Position numbers and translations under genes: made by a program. DNA of 23,248 bases from contig SOKC01000074.1 in assembly GCA_004376325.1 (NCBI GenBank), positions 1 through 23,248 of the forward strand, in the 5' to 3' direction. Under the pieces are notes generated by a model. The model ran no database searches and was not told the origin of the DNA. It saw nothing but the letters and a program-made list of their open reading frames with translations. This DNA is from Actinomycetota bacterium. Lineage in GTDB: Bacteria; Actinomycetota; Humimicrobiia; Humimicrobiales; Humimicrobiaceae. Shown here piece by piece: positions 16,576 to 23,221 of the stretch. The first letter of the stretch is position 1. Each line of letters starts with the position of its first letter.

Positions 16576-18570
16576 CTAATCAACTATTGTTATATATTTA
16601 TGTTCATCTTTTAAAGCTTCAAACGGTCTTCCACCACCTACATAAAACTTTGGGAAAAATTCGACATATTGAAGCCTCAGTGTATGAACAAAACCACCAA
16701 GAATACCAATTCCTATATTGAAGATATGTCCAAATATAAGAATTATAATTAAAATTATAATACCGGCAACCGGAATTGAGAGAAACTGAAATGCTATTTT
16801 ATTAACAGCTACTCCAATACCTGCAGTTACCATTCCCAGAGCCATAAGCCTGATATAGGAAAGAACATCACCTAAAAATGAAGTCAGTCCCCTAACTATA
16901 GTCAGGTTTAAAAATCCCATAAATATCCTGAATCCCCAGCTTTTCTCATCCCTGGCTCCAAAGAAAATAATAACTATAGCGCCAGCCAGGATAGGCCACA
17001 GTAGAATCTTTGATATACCGCCTGGGAAAAGCGGTTCAGAAACAAGCTGCAGGCTTACCGCCATCCGGGATGAAAGCAGAATTACTATAAGCGATAAAAT
17101 GATAATTATCCAGGGAAGTCCATCCAGGAATGCACCTCCCCAATCCTTGCGTCTCAGACAGTCACCAATTTTAATGGACAGACCAAAAACAACATGAACT
17201 ACCCCCAGAATCAGTGCTAATCTAAAAAAAATCATGGAACTCTGGTTAGAACTGACTGGATCCCCCAGAATTGCTAATTTTGAGAAAAATCCATCAATAC
17301 CTAAATATGTGGGTAAATCACCAAACCATCCATTAAAAAGAGTTCCGGCAAATATAGCAAAAATTGCCCCGATAAAGATCAGCATAAGAAATTTTTTAAT
17401 ATTCCTCATCTTAAAAGCAAAAATCAAAGTAAGTATCGCAAGTATAAATCCATAACCTGCATCCATTAAGCAAAGACCAAAGAATACAGCGAAGAATAAT
17501 GAAACAAATGGGGTAGGATCAATCTCAAAATATCTGGGAACTCCATAAAGATCTACAACTATCTCAAATGGCCTGAACAGTGGTTTATTTTCCAGAATAA
17601 CAGGAACATCTTCATCTTCATCCGGTTGAATTTCTATCATTCTTGTAGATTTAAAACTCTCAACTGTAGAAATGATTTTTTTCTTATCTTCTTTCTTTAC
17701 CCATGCAGTGTGAAAAGAAACAGAATCTGTAGAAAACCCGGATTCTATTGCCTGCTCAATCTCCAGATTATTTTCAATGTAATCAAGATAAACTGTCAGG
17801 GCTTCTTCGTACTGGCTGGATATTTTCCTTATTTCGGCCAGTAAGCGTTTTTTTCTATTTCTGTTAAAATCAATACTTTTTTTAATTTTAGCTAAATTCT
17901 CGCTAGTGGTGCCCTCATAGCCAGTTATTTCTGCCTCCTCAAAGGAAATACTGGCCAGATATTCTTCCGCATCCTTCTTATATTGGTTATGATAGGCTAG
18001 AATTACGTATGTAACATCTCCATCTTCAGACAATTTCTCGCAGGAAATTTTATTTTCATCCAGGTTTTTTGCAACTTCTTCAAAATCATATTCCTCGCAT
18101 TTAATAATCCCCAATTTTATAGTATAAGTATCACCATCCGCTATATCCTCAAGATTACCTCTGTAACAGGACCATACATTCAGTTGACGGGTTTTTGGTT
18201 CCGCATCGGTAATCTTTGCATCCAGAATCTCCATTTCATCTTCAATATCTAAAATATTATCTACTATTTCTTTAAAGTTTGCGCTCTCCAGGATCTTATC
18301 GTATTCACTTCTTTTAATTACCAGTTTGCCTGCTCTGGAGGCAATCTTTTTTAGCTTTTCATCCTTAGAATCATTAAGAATATCCAGAGCCCTTCTAACC
18401 CTGGTAATGTACTCTGGACTTGTATCTATAGGCGGGATCTCCAAATCGATTTTATCCGTATGTGGTTTTACTTCAACAGTAATTGGAGCTTTTTGTAATT
18501 TTTTAAGAACGGTCTCTGTATCGGATTTATGTGAAATAATAAAAAGTTTACTTAATTTAGCAACTGCCAT
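16576..18570 (-). CDS. atpI: V/A-type ATPase subunit I (a-type stator membrane subunit)
   Basis: Stator subunit that carries the two ion half-channels next to the K ring. Its cytosolic N-terminal half (1-350) contains coiled-coil arms that bind the peripheral stalks. The membrane half starts at YFEIDPTPFVSLFFAVFFGLCL-like sequence (about 348 on) followed by DAGYG, and has about eight helices. Essential arginines are visible: Arg574 in SYIRLMALG and Arg632 in HTLRLQYVEFFPKFY, matching the channel arginines of yeast Vph1. The length of 664 residues is normal. The ATG overlaps the stop of the upstream 103-residue subunit gene by 1 nt, and K follows after 14 bp. Confidence 0.96.
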   Translation of the reverse strand: MAVAKLSKLFIISHKSDTETVLKKLQKAPITVEVKPHTDKIDLEIPPIDTSPEYITRVRRALDILNDSKDEKLKKIASRAGKLVIKRSEYDKILESANFKEIVDNILDIEDEMEILDAKITDAEPKTRQLNVWSCYRGNLEDIADGDTYTIKLGIIKCEEYDFEEVAKNLDENKISCEKLSEDGDVTYVILAYHNQYKKDAEEYLASISFEEAEITGYEGTTSENLAKIKKSIDFNRNRKKRLLAEIRKISSQYEEALTVYLDYIENNLEIEQAIESGFSTDSVSFHTAWVKKEDKKKIISTVESFKSTRMIEIQPDEDEDVPVILENKPLFRPFEIVVDLYGVPRYFEIDPTPFVSLFFAVFFGLCLMDAGYGFILAILTLIFAFKMRNIKKFLMLIFIGAIFAIFAGTLFNGWFGDLPTYLGIDGFFSKLAILGDPVSSNQSSMIFFRLALILGVVHVVFGLSIKIGDCLRRKDWGGAFLDGLPWIIIILSLIVILLSSRMAVSLQLVSEPLFPGGISKILLWPILAGAIVIIFFGARDEKSWGFRIFMGFLNLTIVRGLTSFLGDVLSYIRLMALGMVTAGIGVAVNKIAFQFLSIPVAGIIILIIILIFGHIFNIGIGILGGFVHTLRLQYVEFFPKFYVGGGRPFEALKDEHKYITIVD

Positions 18571-18881
18571 TAACCTACGATCCTCTGAATAATTTTTTCA
18601 ATAGCTTTTTCCTGATTAGCTTTAGAAATATTCTTTATTTCTGCTAGCTTCCTGTCGAAATCTTTCTCCAGCCTTGCAGCTTCTCTACCTGCATCACGTT
18701 TTGCCTTATTTTCAGCTTCTGTGTACATAACCTTTACTCCTTTTTCGGCTTCTTTTAGGATTTTTTCCGCTTCCCTGTATGCTTCCTCCATAATTTCTGC
18801 AGATCCCTTTTTGGATGAGGTTACAACCTCTTTTGCTTTCTTCTCAGATTCTTTTATCTGACTAATGATGTTATCAATCAT
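18570..18881 (-). CDS. atpH: V/A-type ATPase subunit H/G (peripheral-stalk coiled coil)
   Basis: Short all-helical protein (103 residues) rich in Glu, Lys and Ala, for example EEAYREAEKILKEAEKG. This is typical of the archaeal H / Thermus G / Enterococcus NtpF peripheral-stalk subunit that forms a right-handed coiled coil with E. As first gene of the operon its position agrees with the archaeal aha order (H-I-K-E-C-F-A-B-D). It has no Shine-Dalgarno sequence: the 20 nt before the ATG are only A and T. The promoter at 18914-18941 predicts a leader of about 25 nt. Sequence alone is low-complexity, so the identity rests largely on position. Confidence 0.88.
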   Translation of the reverse strand: MIDNIISQIKESEKKAKEVVTSSKKGSAEIMEEAYREAEKILKEAEKGVKVMYTEAENKAKRDAGREAARLEKDFDRKLAEIKNISKANQEKAIEKIIQRIVG

Positions 18882-18913
18882 TTTTAAAAAAAAATTATTT
18901 AAAAATCTTCAGT

Positions 18914-18941
18914 ATTATAACAACAAAACCAGGTGTATCAA
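18914..18941 (-). promoter_or_regulatory. Sigma70-like promoter of the V/A-ATPase operon
   Basis: On the - strand, TTGATA (18936-18941) and a perfect TATAAT (18914-18919) are 16 bp apart. Transcription is expected to start near 18907, about 25 nt before the first gene. The promoter lies downstream of the sppA stop codon and a possible hairpin, so the operon probably does not depend on sppA transcription. Confidence 0.6.
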
Positions 18942-18942
18942 T

Positions 18943-18974
18943 AAAACCAGCTCTCCCTGGCTCCCCCTTGAGCC
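18943..18974 (-). terminator. Possible weak sppA terminator hairpins
   Basis: Two short overlapping hairpins occur in the sppA-atpH gap on the - strand. One is GGCTC-AAGGGG-GAGCC (18959-18974). The other is CCAG-GGAGAG-CTGG (18947-18960), followed by TTTTAT. The GC content is far above the surrounding sequence, but both stems are only 4-5 bp, so the call is tentative. Confidence 0.3.
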
Positions 18975-18992
18975 TGCTCTTTAAAAATCCCG

Positions 18993-19898
18993 TTAAAATA
19001 TTTTGCTGATAACTGAATTAAGATAATAACCTAAAATTAAATCCATAAGGGAAAAGCCTAATTCCTGCTTTATGACATTAGGTTCACCTTTAATTCCGCC
19101 TAATTCTGCCGCTATATTTATCGCATCTTTATAGTTTCCAATACCGTCAATCAGACCCAGCTCTAAAGCTTCTGTCCCTAAAAAAACCCATCCTGTTGCA
19201 AGCTCTTCCACTTCGCTTATATCCATATTTCTACCCTCGGCAACATCAGTGATAAACTGCCCGTAAATTTCTTTAAGCTGGGCTTCAAGCAACCTTATTT
19301 CTTCTTCAGTAATAGGCCTGTCAGGACTTCCTACGTCTTTAAATTTTCCCTGCTTTATGGTGGTATATTTTATTCCTAATTTTTCATACAAGTCCTCGAA
19401 ATTGGGAATCTGCATTATTACTCCGATGCTGCCCACTGAAGAAGACCTGTTAGCAATTATCCTGTCAGCTGCACTTGCTACATAATATGCCCCTGAGGCA
19501 CAAACCTCACTGACTGAGACTACAACCGGCTTTTCTACTTTTTTAAGCTCTTCATATATTTCCTGCGAAGCGGCAGCGCTTCCGCCGGGACTGTTGACTC
19601 TGATCAATATTGCTTTTACGTTTGGATTCTTTCTGGCTTCATCAAGCTGGCTGATTATCTTTTCAGGCGTAACTGTAACTACACCAAACAGGCCTGAATA
19701 TTTCTCTGCAGAAATTACACCTTCCAGGCGAATTTCATAAACCGAATCACCCAAAGCATAAGAGGTTCCGCCCAGGCTCCCCGTTAATAAGCCTATAAAA
19801 AAACATCCCCCGGAAAATATAAACAGCACAAAAATACAAAGAAAAGCAATGCCCACTATTTTTCCTGTACTCCATCTGGCCAAAATAACTCCTTTCAT
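18993..19898 (-). CDS. sppA: Signal peptide peptidase SppA, S49 serine protease
   Basis: Membrane-bound protease that degrades signal peptides left after secretion. One N-terminal helix (about 13-38) anchors a single S49 domain, so this is the short 36-kDa form (301 residues) like B. subtilis SppA. The catalytic Ser135 is in VCASGAYYVAS and the general base Lys187 is in GKFKDVGSPDRP. The spacing of 52 residues equals that of Ser147-Lys199 in B. subtilis. The ATG at 19898 lies inside AAAGGAG (19889-19895), whereas a TTG at 19883 is 5 nt downstream of it, so translation may start at TTG and make MARWSTGK. A TATAAT at 19967-19972 may be its promoter, but the -35 is poor. It lies upstream of the V-ATPase operon in the same direction. 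Confidence 0.94.
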   Translation of the reverse strand: MKGVILARWSTGKIVGIAFLCIFVLFIFSGGCFFIGLLTGSLGGTSYALGDSVYEIRLEGVISAEKYSGLFGVVTVTPEKIISQLDEARKNPNVKAILIRVNSPGGSAAASQEIYEELKKVEKPVVVSVSEVCASGAYYVASAADRIIANRSSSVGSIGVIMQIPNFEDLYEKLGIKYTTIKQGKFKDVGSPDRPITEEEIRLLEAQLKEIYGQFITDVAEGRNMDISEVEELATGWVFLGTEALELGLIDGIGNYKDAINIAAELGGIKGEPNVIKQELGFSLMDLILGYYLNSVISKIF

Positions 19899-20073
19899 TC
19901 AACGCTTATATTTTACCCAGCATACTGCAGAATTTTCTACCGCTTTATTTTAACAATAATATGATAATTATAGAATAGCTTCAAATAATTTATAAAATTT
20001 TAAACTAGATAATATTTGTTTAAAAGAAGACATTTTTATTCCTAAAATGAGTTTTTATGTTTAAACCAAACAT

Positions 20074-20556
20074 CTACCTTAATAAATTTATATCAACATT
20101 TAATACACTCCAGGCAATAGTAAGGGTTATTCCTATCCCAATCAGGCAACCACTCATCTTACCTAAAGAAGAACTTACGGGTGTTCTTGCTTCATCAATT
20201 CCGTGTCTTCTTAAATATTCAGAAACTTTTCCCTCAAATATTCCTGCAAATCCATCAGTAACAGAATCACCAACTGCTCCACCAACAATGGCCCCTATTA
20301 CTCCACCATAATTTGCTCCTATAAGGGCAGCAACACCTAAAAATCCAGTATCAACTATTCCAAATATTATATCAGCCCCAGCTGAACTTATAGCTCTACC
20401 TGATATTTTTATTGGAATCCAGGCTACCAGTCCAAGTATTATAAGCACTGGTCCAATAAGCCTTGTCTTGTCTAAAAAAAACCAAACAGTACTAATTATC
20501 ACAATTGATAATACAACCACACTAATTAGCGCTGAAACTAAACCTTGCTTTCTCAT
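20074..20556 (-). CDS. Glycine-rich integral membrane protein of unknown function
   Basis: I do not recognise this 160-residue protein. It has hydrophobic helices at about residues 7-28 and 33-52, a long weakly hydrophobic stretch at about 60-108 with regular small residues (GANYGGVIGAIVGGAVGDSV), and a last helix at about 135-152. The Gly/Ala spacing resembles glycine-zipper segments that pack membrane helices closely. A charged loop (EGKVSEYLRRHGIDEARTP) separates the last two parts. AGGGGG ends about 6 nt before the ATG, a strong ribosome binding site, and a TATAAT at 20604-20609 (- strand) may be its promoter. Together these suggest a real, translated gene. It is 175 bp upstream of sppA in the same direction, and no function follows from that. 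Confidence 0.75.
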   Translation of the reverse strand: MRKQGLVSALISVVVLSIVIISTVWFFLDKTRLIGPVLIILGLVAWIPIKISGRAISSAGADIIFGIVDTGFLGVAALIGANYGGVIGAIVGGAVGDSVTDGFAGIFEGKVSEYLRRHGIDEARTPVSSSLGKMSGCLIGIGITLTIAWSVLNVDINLLR

Positions 20557-20967
20557 ATTTTCCCCCTAAAAATATCTTTCTTGTAGAGATTAATTTTAAA
20601 ACAATTATACAACTTAAATTAAATTAAGGATTAATAAAGTAAAAATAATTTTAAGATATGCTAAATATATATTTAGCATTTCACTATAGTTTACAATGTT
20701 ATAAATAGGTCTATAGAAAGCCTGGGATTATTAAGCTTTATACTATGCTTCCTGGATTTATTTAGTACTATCGATTATATCTATAATTTTGACCATTATT
20801 TTCGCAAGGACCGAAGAAAATATGCTTTATCTATAAATATGAGGGTGTTTACCATAAATGCATGTTGAGATACAATTATTTCTCTTAAGAATTATCGTTT
20901 CAGGATTAATGCTTAGAGAACTTTCCTTCTATTACAATCTATATAAATACGTGCGTCAACTTCAAAC
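20557..20967. other. Gene-free stretch of 411 bp
   Basis: No convincing coding sequence, tRNA or insertion sequence was found here. The right end of the stretch is the 3' flank of the AbiEii gene; the left end is the upstream region of the membrane-protein gene, with a TATAAT at 20604-20609 on the - strand. A 22-bp perfect palindrome lies at 20658-20679. The remaining 280 bp are AT-rich with scattered stops in every frame and could be decayed sequence at the boundary between the core region and the accessory segment. Confidence 0.6.
20658..20679. repeat. 22-bp perfect palindrome
   Basis: ATGCTAAATAT followed directly by its reverse complement ATATTTAGCAT, with no spacer. It is about 100 bp upstream of the membrane-protein start and could be an operator or a weak bidirectional terminator. 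AT-rich palindromes also arise by chance. Confidence 0.5.
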
Positions 20968-21738
20968 TTATAAATAATTTTGCTCTTCTATTTTTTTTAA
21001 TGTAAGATTTTTTATTCTTGCAACTATCTCTCTATGAGAAAGCGGCAAGAATCTCGCGAGATCGGCCTTTATCTCATCATCTGATATATTTTTAATTACA
21101 GAAATCAATTCTTCGGGACTGGCGTTTTTATTATATATAAGCATCTTTTTATTTACTAATTTCCAATTAATAGGAACTTTTTTAGTTAATAAAAACCAGA
21201 TGTCAAAAACATCTCTGCCTTTCCTTCTGATAAGAAGAGCTCTTATTTTTTCAGACAACATTTCAGCAGAACTCAAGTGAGTTACAAGAGGATAAGCAGT
21301 AACTGGAAAAATAGTTTCCACATAACTATTTTCAACTTCTACGGGTTTTTCCCGTAAAGAAAAATCCATCCTGATGGTCAGAGGGAAATTAAAGCCTTTA
21401 AGCCTTTGGAAAATTCTACCGGAATAAGAATCACCTAAAGTTTTTCTTTCTTTAAATCCTACATTAATTCCTTCTTTGTTTAAATTCTCTAATGTTTTTT
21501 CAATCAGTTTCTCAATTACTAAAGAACTTAAGTTAGAACTAAAATCTAAATCCTCTGAAAACCTAAAAGAGCCAAATAAAAACCTTAGAGCTGTCCCTCC
21601 CTTGAAATAGACCTTTTCAGTATTTTTTCCGGCATAAAAATATTTTAAAAACAAAAGTTGCAGATATTCACGCCAAACAGTAAATAAATCAATTTTTAAT
21701 TCTTTTGCCAGATTCTTACAAGCTTCATCGTCTAACAT
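20968..21738 (-). CDS. AbiEii-type nucleotidyltransferase toxin
   Basis: Toxin of a type IV-like AbiE toxin-antitoxin system (256 residues, DUF1814/AbiEii family, DNA polymerase beta-like nucleotidyltransferase fold). The active-site signature is present: FKGGTALRFLFGSFRFSEDLDF, shown in two parts as GGT at 47-49 and Asp63/Asp65 in SEDLDFS. The C-terminal half has EMLSEKIRALLIRRKGRDVFDIWFL-type sequence (SEKIRALL, then GRDVFDIW), another hallmark. Related toxins (MenT3 of mycobacteria) add nucleotides to tRNA acceptor ends, and AbiE was first described as phage abortive infection. The start overlaps the antitoxin gene by 7 nt. The sequence appears intact, so the system may be active. Confidence 0.93.
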   Translation of the reverse strand: MLDDEACKNLAKELKIDLFTVWREYLQLLFLKYFYAGKNTEKVYFKGGTALRFLFGSFRFSEDLDFSSNLSSLVIEKLIEKTLENLNKEGINVGFKERKTLGDSYSGRIFQRLKGFNFPLTIRMDFSLREKPVEVENSYVETIFPVTAYPLVTHLSSAEMLSEKIRALLIRRKGRDVFDIWFLLTKKVPINWKLVNKKMLIYNKNASPEELISVIKNISDDEIKADLARFLPLSHREIVARIKNLTLKKIEEQNYL

Positions 21739-22319
21739 ATCTTATCTACCAACCTTTTTAAGGGTATGTAATCATATTTTTTGGAAATATCTTTTAGATA
21801 TTTCTTATTAATATTTGTTAAATCCAACTCTTCTAAGGAAATTATCCTTAATTTCCTAGCCATGAAATACAGTTCATCTATTAGCGCTTTTTCAGGAGAA
21901 GCAATTAAAAAATTGTTTTTTTTTAAAAACCCATAAAGGTATTTGCTCCTTATATGCATAAACTCATATTCTTTATCTTCATAAATTACCCTTTTAGATT
22001 TTTTACTGGTAATAGAAGTAATGGTATAAGGAAACTGAGACAGAATTCCATAAAAAGATAAAGCACTCTCTAAAGAAATATAAGAAGGAGAAGTTAAAAA
22101 ATTTGCAATTTCAAAATCAGAAACTTCTATAAAAGAAAATAAATATTTCCCGTTTTCAATCCGTTTGATTATGTCCTTTTTCTCTAATCTTTGTAAAAGC
22201 TTATAAAGAGTATTGTCTTTCTCTATGTTAAAAATTTTCTTTGCATCATTTATGCTAAATAGAGATACCTTTTTAGCATATAAAATTTTAGTCGCTTTAT
22301 CTATGGTAATAGATTCCAT
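21732..22319 (-). CDS. AbiEi-type antitoxin and autorepressor
   Basis: Antitoxin partner of AbiEii (195 residues, COG5340-like). The N-terminal winged helix-turn-helix (about 10-65, FSINDAKKIF...TLYKLLQRLEKKDIIKRIENGKYLF) binds DNA. The C-terminal domain (about 75-195, ISLESALSFYGILSQ, ASPEKALIDELYF) is the family's antitoxin domain. AbiEi proteins repress their own promoter by binding inverted repeats, and a 14-bp-arm inverted repeat here overlaps both the -10 box and the start codon. There is no Shine-Dalgarno sequence, and the predicted transcript starts only about 6 nt before the ATG, so the mRNA is close to leaderless. The next gene overlaps by 7 nt. Confidence 0.92.
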   Translation of the reverse strand: MESITIDKATKILYAKKVSLFSINDAKKIFNIEKDNTLYKLLQRLEKKDIIKRIENGKYLFSFIEVSDFEIANFLTSPSYISLESALSFYGILSQFPYTITSITSKKSKRVIYEDKEYEFMHIRSKYLYGFLKKNNFLIASPEKALIDELYFMARKLRIISLEELDLTNINKKYLKDISKKYDYIPLKRLVDKIC

Positions 22320-22346
22320 AATTAGTATAATTTTATACTAATTATG
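22317..22346. promoter_or_regulatory. 30-bp inverted repeat, predicted AbiEi operator
   Basis: CATAATTAGTATAA (22317-22330), a TT spacer, and TTATACTAATTATG (22333-22346) form perfect 14-bp arms. The repeat covers the abiE -10 box at 22332-22337, and its left arm contains the start codon of the antitoxin gene. The site matches the known autoregulation of AbiE systems by AbiEi binding to inverted repeats. Binding is inferred. Confidence 0.75.
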
Positions 22347-22359
22347 TTATCTATGTCAA
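22332..22359 (-). promoter_or_regulatory. Sigma70-like promoter of the abiE operon
   Basis: On the - strand, a perfect TTGACA (22354-22359) and TATAAA (22332-22337) are 16 bp apart. The transcript would start near 22325, about 6 nt before the antitoxin ATG. The -10 box lies inside the inverted repeat at 22317-22346, so a bound repressor would block polymerase. Confidence 0.65.
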
Positions 22360-22391
22360 TAATAATAGTAATAATAAAAAATAAAAATAGG

Positions 22392-22419
22392 TTGTATTCA
22401 TCCTAAATAAGTGTAGAAT
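22392..22419 (+). promoter_or_regulatory. Weak candidate promoter of phd-doc
   Basis: TTGTAT (22392-22397) and TAGAAT (22414-22419) are 16 bp apart. Only the first three bases of the -35 fit well. The expected start near 22426 coincides with the ribosome binding site, so the leader would be very short. Confidence 0.3.
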
Positions 22420-22437
22420 ATATACGAGGTGATTTTT

Positions 22438-22680
22438 ATGTTAGTTAATACAAAAGATTTGATTTCATTAACAGAAGCTAACCAAAACTTTTCCAAAGTT
22501 GCCCGAACTGTTGATGAAAAAGGTTCAGTTATCATAATGAAAAACAATACCCCTCGCTATGTAGTAATAGATTTTAAAAAACTAGAGCAACTGGAAATTT
22601 CTGTAAATGAACGTATAGAATCTTTGGCTTCACGTATATTGCAGGATAATCTTGAAGCTTTTAAGGAACTTGGCAAATGA
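22438..22680 (+). CDS. phd: Phd/YefM-family antitoxin
   Basis: Antitoxin of a Phd-Doc pair (80 residues). The N-terminal part, LISLTEANQNFSKVARTVDEKGSVIIMKNNTPRYVVI (in pieces: SLTEANQNFSKV, then GSVIIMKNNTPRYVV), is the conserved Phd/YefM DNA-binding and dimerisation fold. The Lys/Leu-rich C-terminus (SRILQDNLEAFKELGK) would thread over the Doc active site and inhibit it. The start is at the ATG at 22438: GAGGTGA at 22426-22432 lies 5 nt upstream, while a GTG at 22429 is inside that ribosome binding site. The stop overlaps the doc start by 4 nt, showing translational coupling. It is divergent from abiE. Confidence 0.92.
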   Translation: MLVNTKDLISLTEANQNFSKVARTVDEKGSVIIMKNNTPRYVVIDFKKLEQLEISVNERIESLASRILQDNLEAFKELGK

Positions 22681-23054
22681 TCAAGCTTGATATTAGCCAT
22701 GTTTTACATCTCAATAATAGGATGTGTAAAGCAACTGGCGGTTCATCTGGGCTGCGTGATATCGGAGCTCTTGAATCAGCACTGTATCATGCATATGCAT
22801 CATTCGAAGGAAAAAACTTATATCCAACTCTTGAAGAAAAAGCTGCACGTCAAGCTTATGGAATTATAAGAAATCACCCTTTCTTGGATGGGAATAAGCG
22901 AACCGGACTATTTGTTATGCTGGTTTTTCTGGAACTAAATGACATCAAGTTGCACTTTTCTCAACCCGAATTGGTTAAGCTGGGTATTGGAATAGCAGAA
23001 GGAAGAATAGGCTCACAACAAATAACAAAATGGATTATTGAACATAAAAAATAA
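22677..23054 (+). CDS. doc: Doc-type Fic-fold toxin (death-on-curing)
   Basis: Toxin of the Doc family (125 residues). The Fic motif HPFLDGNKRTG (67-77) has the catalytic His67, Asp71, Asn73, Lys74 and Arg75. P1 Doc phosphorylates EF-Tu, whereas classical Fic enzymes AMPylate; the second Arg of the full Fic motif (HxFx[D/E]GNxRxxR) is absent here (GNKRTGLF), as in Doc. Upstream GLRDIGALESALYHAYASF matches the family's N-terminal region. The gene is intact and overlaps phd by 4 nt. Directly after its stop is the remnant of an IS3-family transposase. Confidence 0.93.
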   Translation: MIKLDISHVLHLNNRMCKATGGSSGLRDIGALESALYHAYASFEGKNLYPTLEEKAARQAYGIIRNHPFLDGNKRTGLFVMLVFLELNDIKLHFSQPELVKLGIGIAEGRIGSQQITKWIIEHKK

Positions 23055-23213
23055 TCTTTTTCAACTAAAAGACTCTACTTAATAAAGGAAACATCTATTA
23101 TTTATCCTGAAATAATAGATGTTTCCTTACATTATTCACTTGGCTATTTGCCACCTGAGGAATTTGAGGATATATTTATTAAAAATAAATCCTGTGAGCT
23201 TGTTGTAACTTAA
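23055..23213 (+). pseudogene. IS3-family transposase C-terminal remnant with an in-frame insertion
   Basis: Immediately after doc, in the same reading frame, the DNA encodes SFSTKRL, then an 18-codon interruption, then HYSLGYLPPEEFEDIFIKNK and a short tail ending at TAA (23211-23213). KRLH-SLGYLPPEEFE is the typical C-terminal signature of IS3-family (IS150/IS3-like) DDE transposases (usually Y/F-N-x-KRLH-S-LGY-x-x-P-x-EFE). The catalytic core, including the third acidic residue of DDE, is missing, so the fragment is dead. Splitting of KRL from HYSLGY is explained by a palindromic insert at 23076-23129. Confidence 0.65.
23076..23129. repeat. 54-nt palindromic segment interrupting the transposase remnant
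   Basis: It contains two perfect 19-nt arms, AAGGAAACATCTATTATTT (23085-23103) and its reverse complement (23110-23128), around a 6-nt loop. It divides what reads as an ordinary IS3 C-terminus (KRL|HYSLGY). Its length is a multiple of three, so the frame is kept. CTTA occurs near both edges (23078-23081 and 23126-23129) and might be a short target duplication, in which case the insert is 48 nt. It could also act as a terminator for phd-doc, although no T-run follows. Confidence 0.55.
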
Positions 23214-23221
23214 GATATTAA

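Noticed and set aside
20780..20990. Short - strand reading frame downstream of AbiEii (encoding KFEVDARIYIDCNRRKVL) as a gene remnant
   Set aside because: It is about 20 codons long, surrounded by stops, and I recognise no family.
22360..22395. ATAATAATAGTAATAATAA run between abiE and phd as a tandem repeat
   Set aside because: It is low-complexity AT sequence without a consistent unit.
23085..23128. The 19-nt inverted repeat as an ordinary rho-independent terminator of phd-doc
   Set aside because: No T-run follows the right arm and the flanks read as a split IS3 transposase, so an insert explains it better. Terminator function is still possible.
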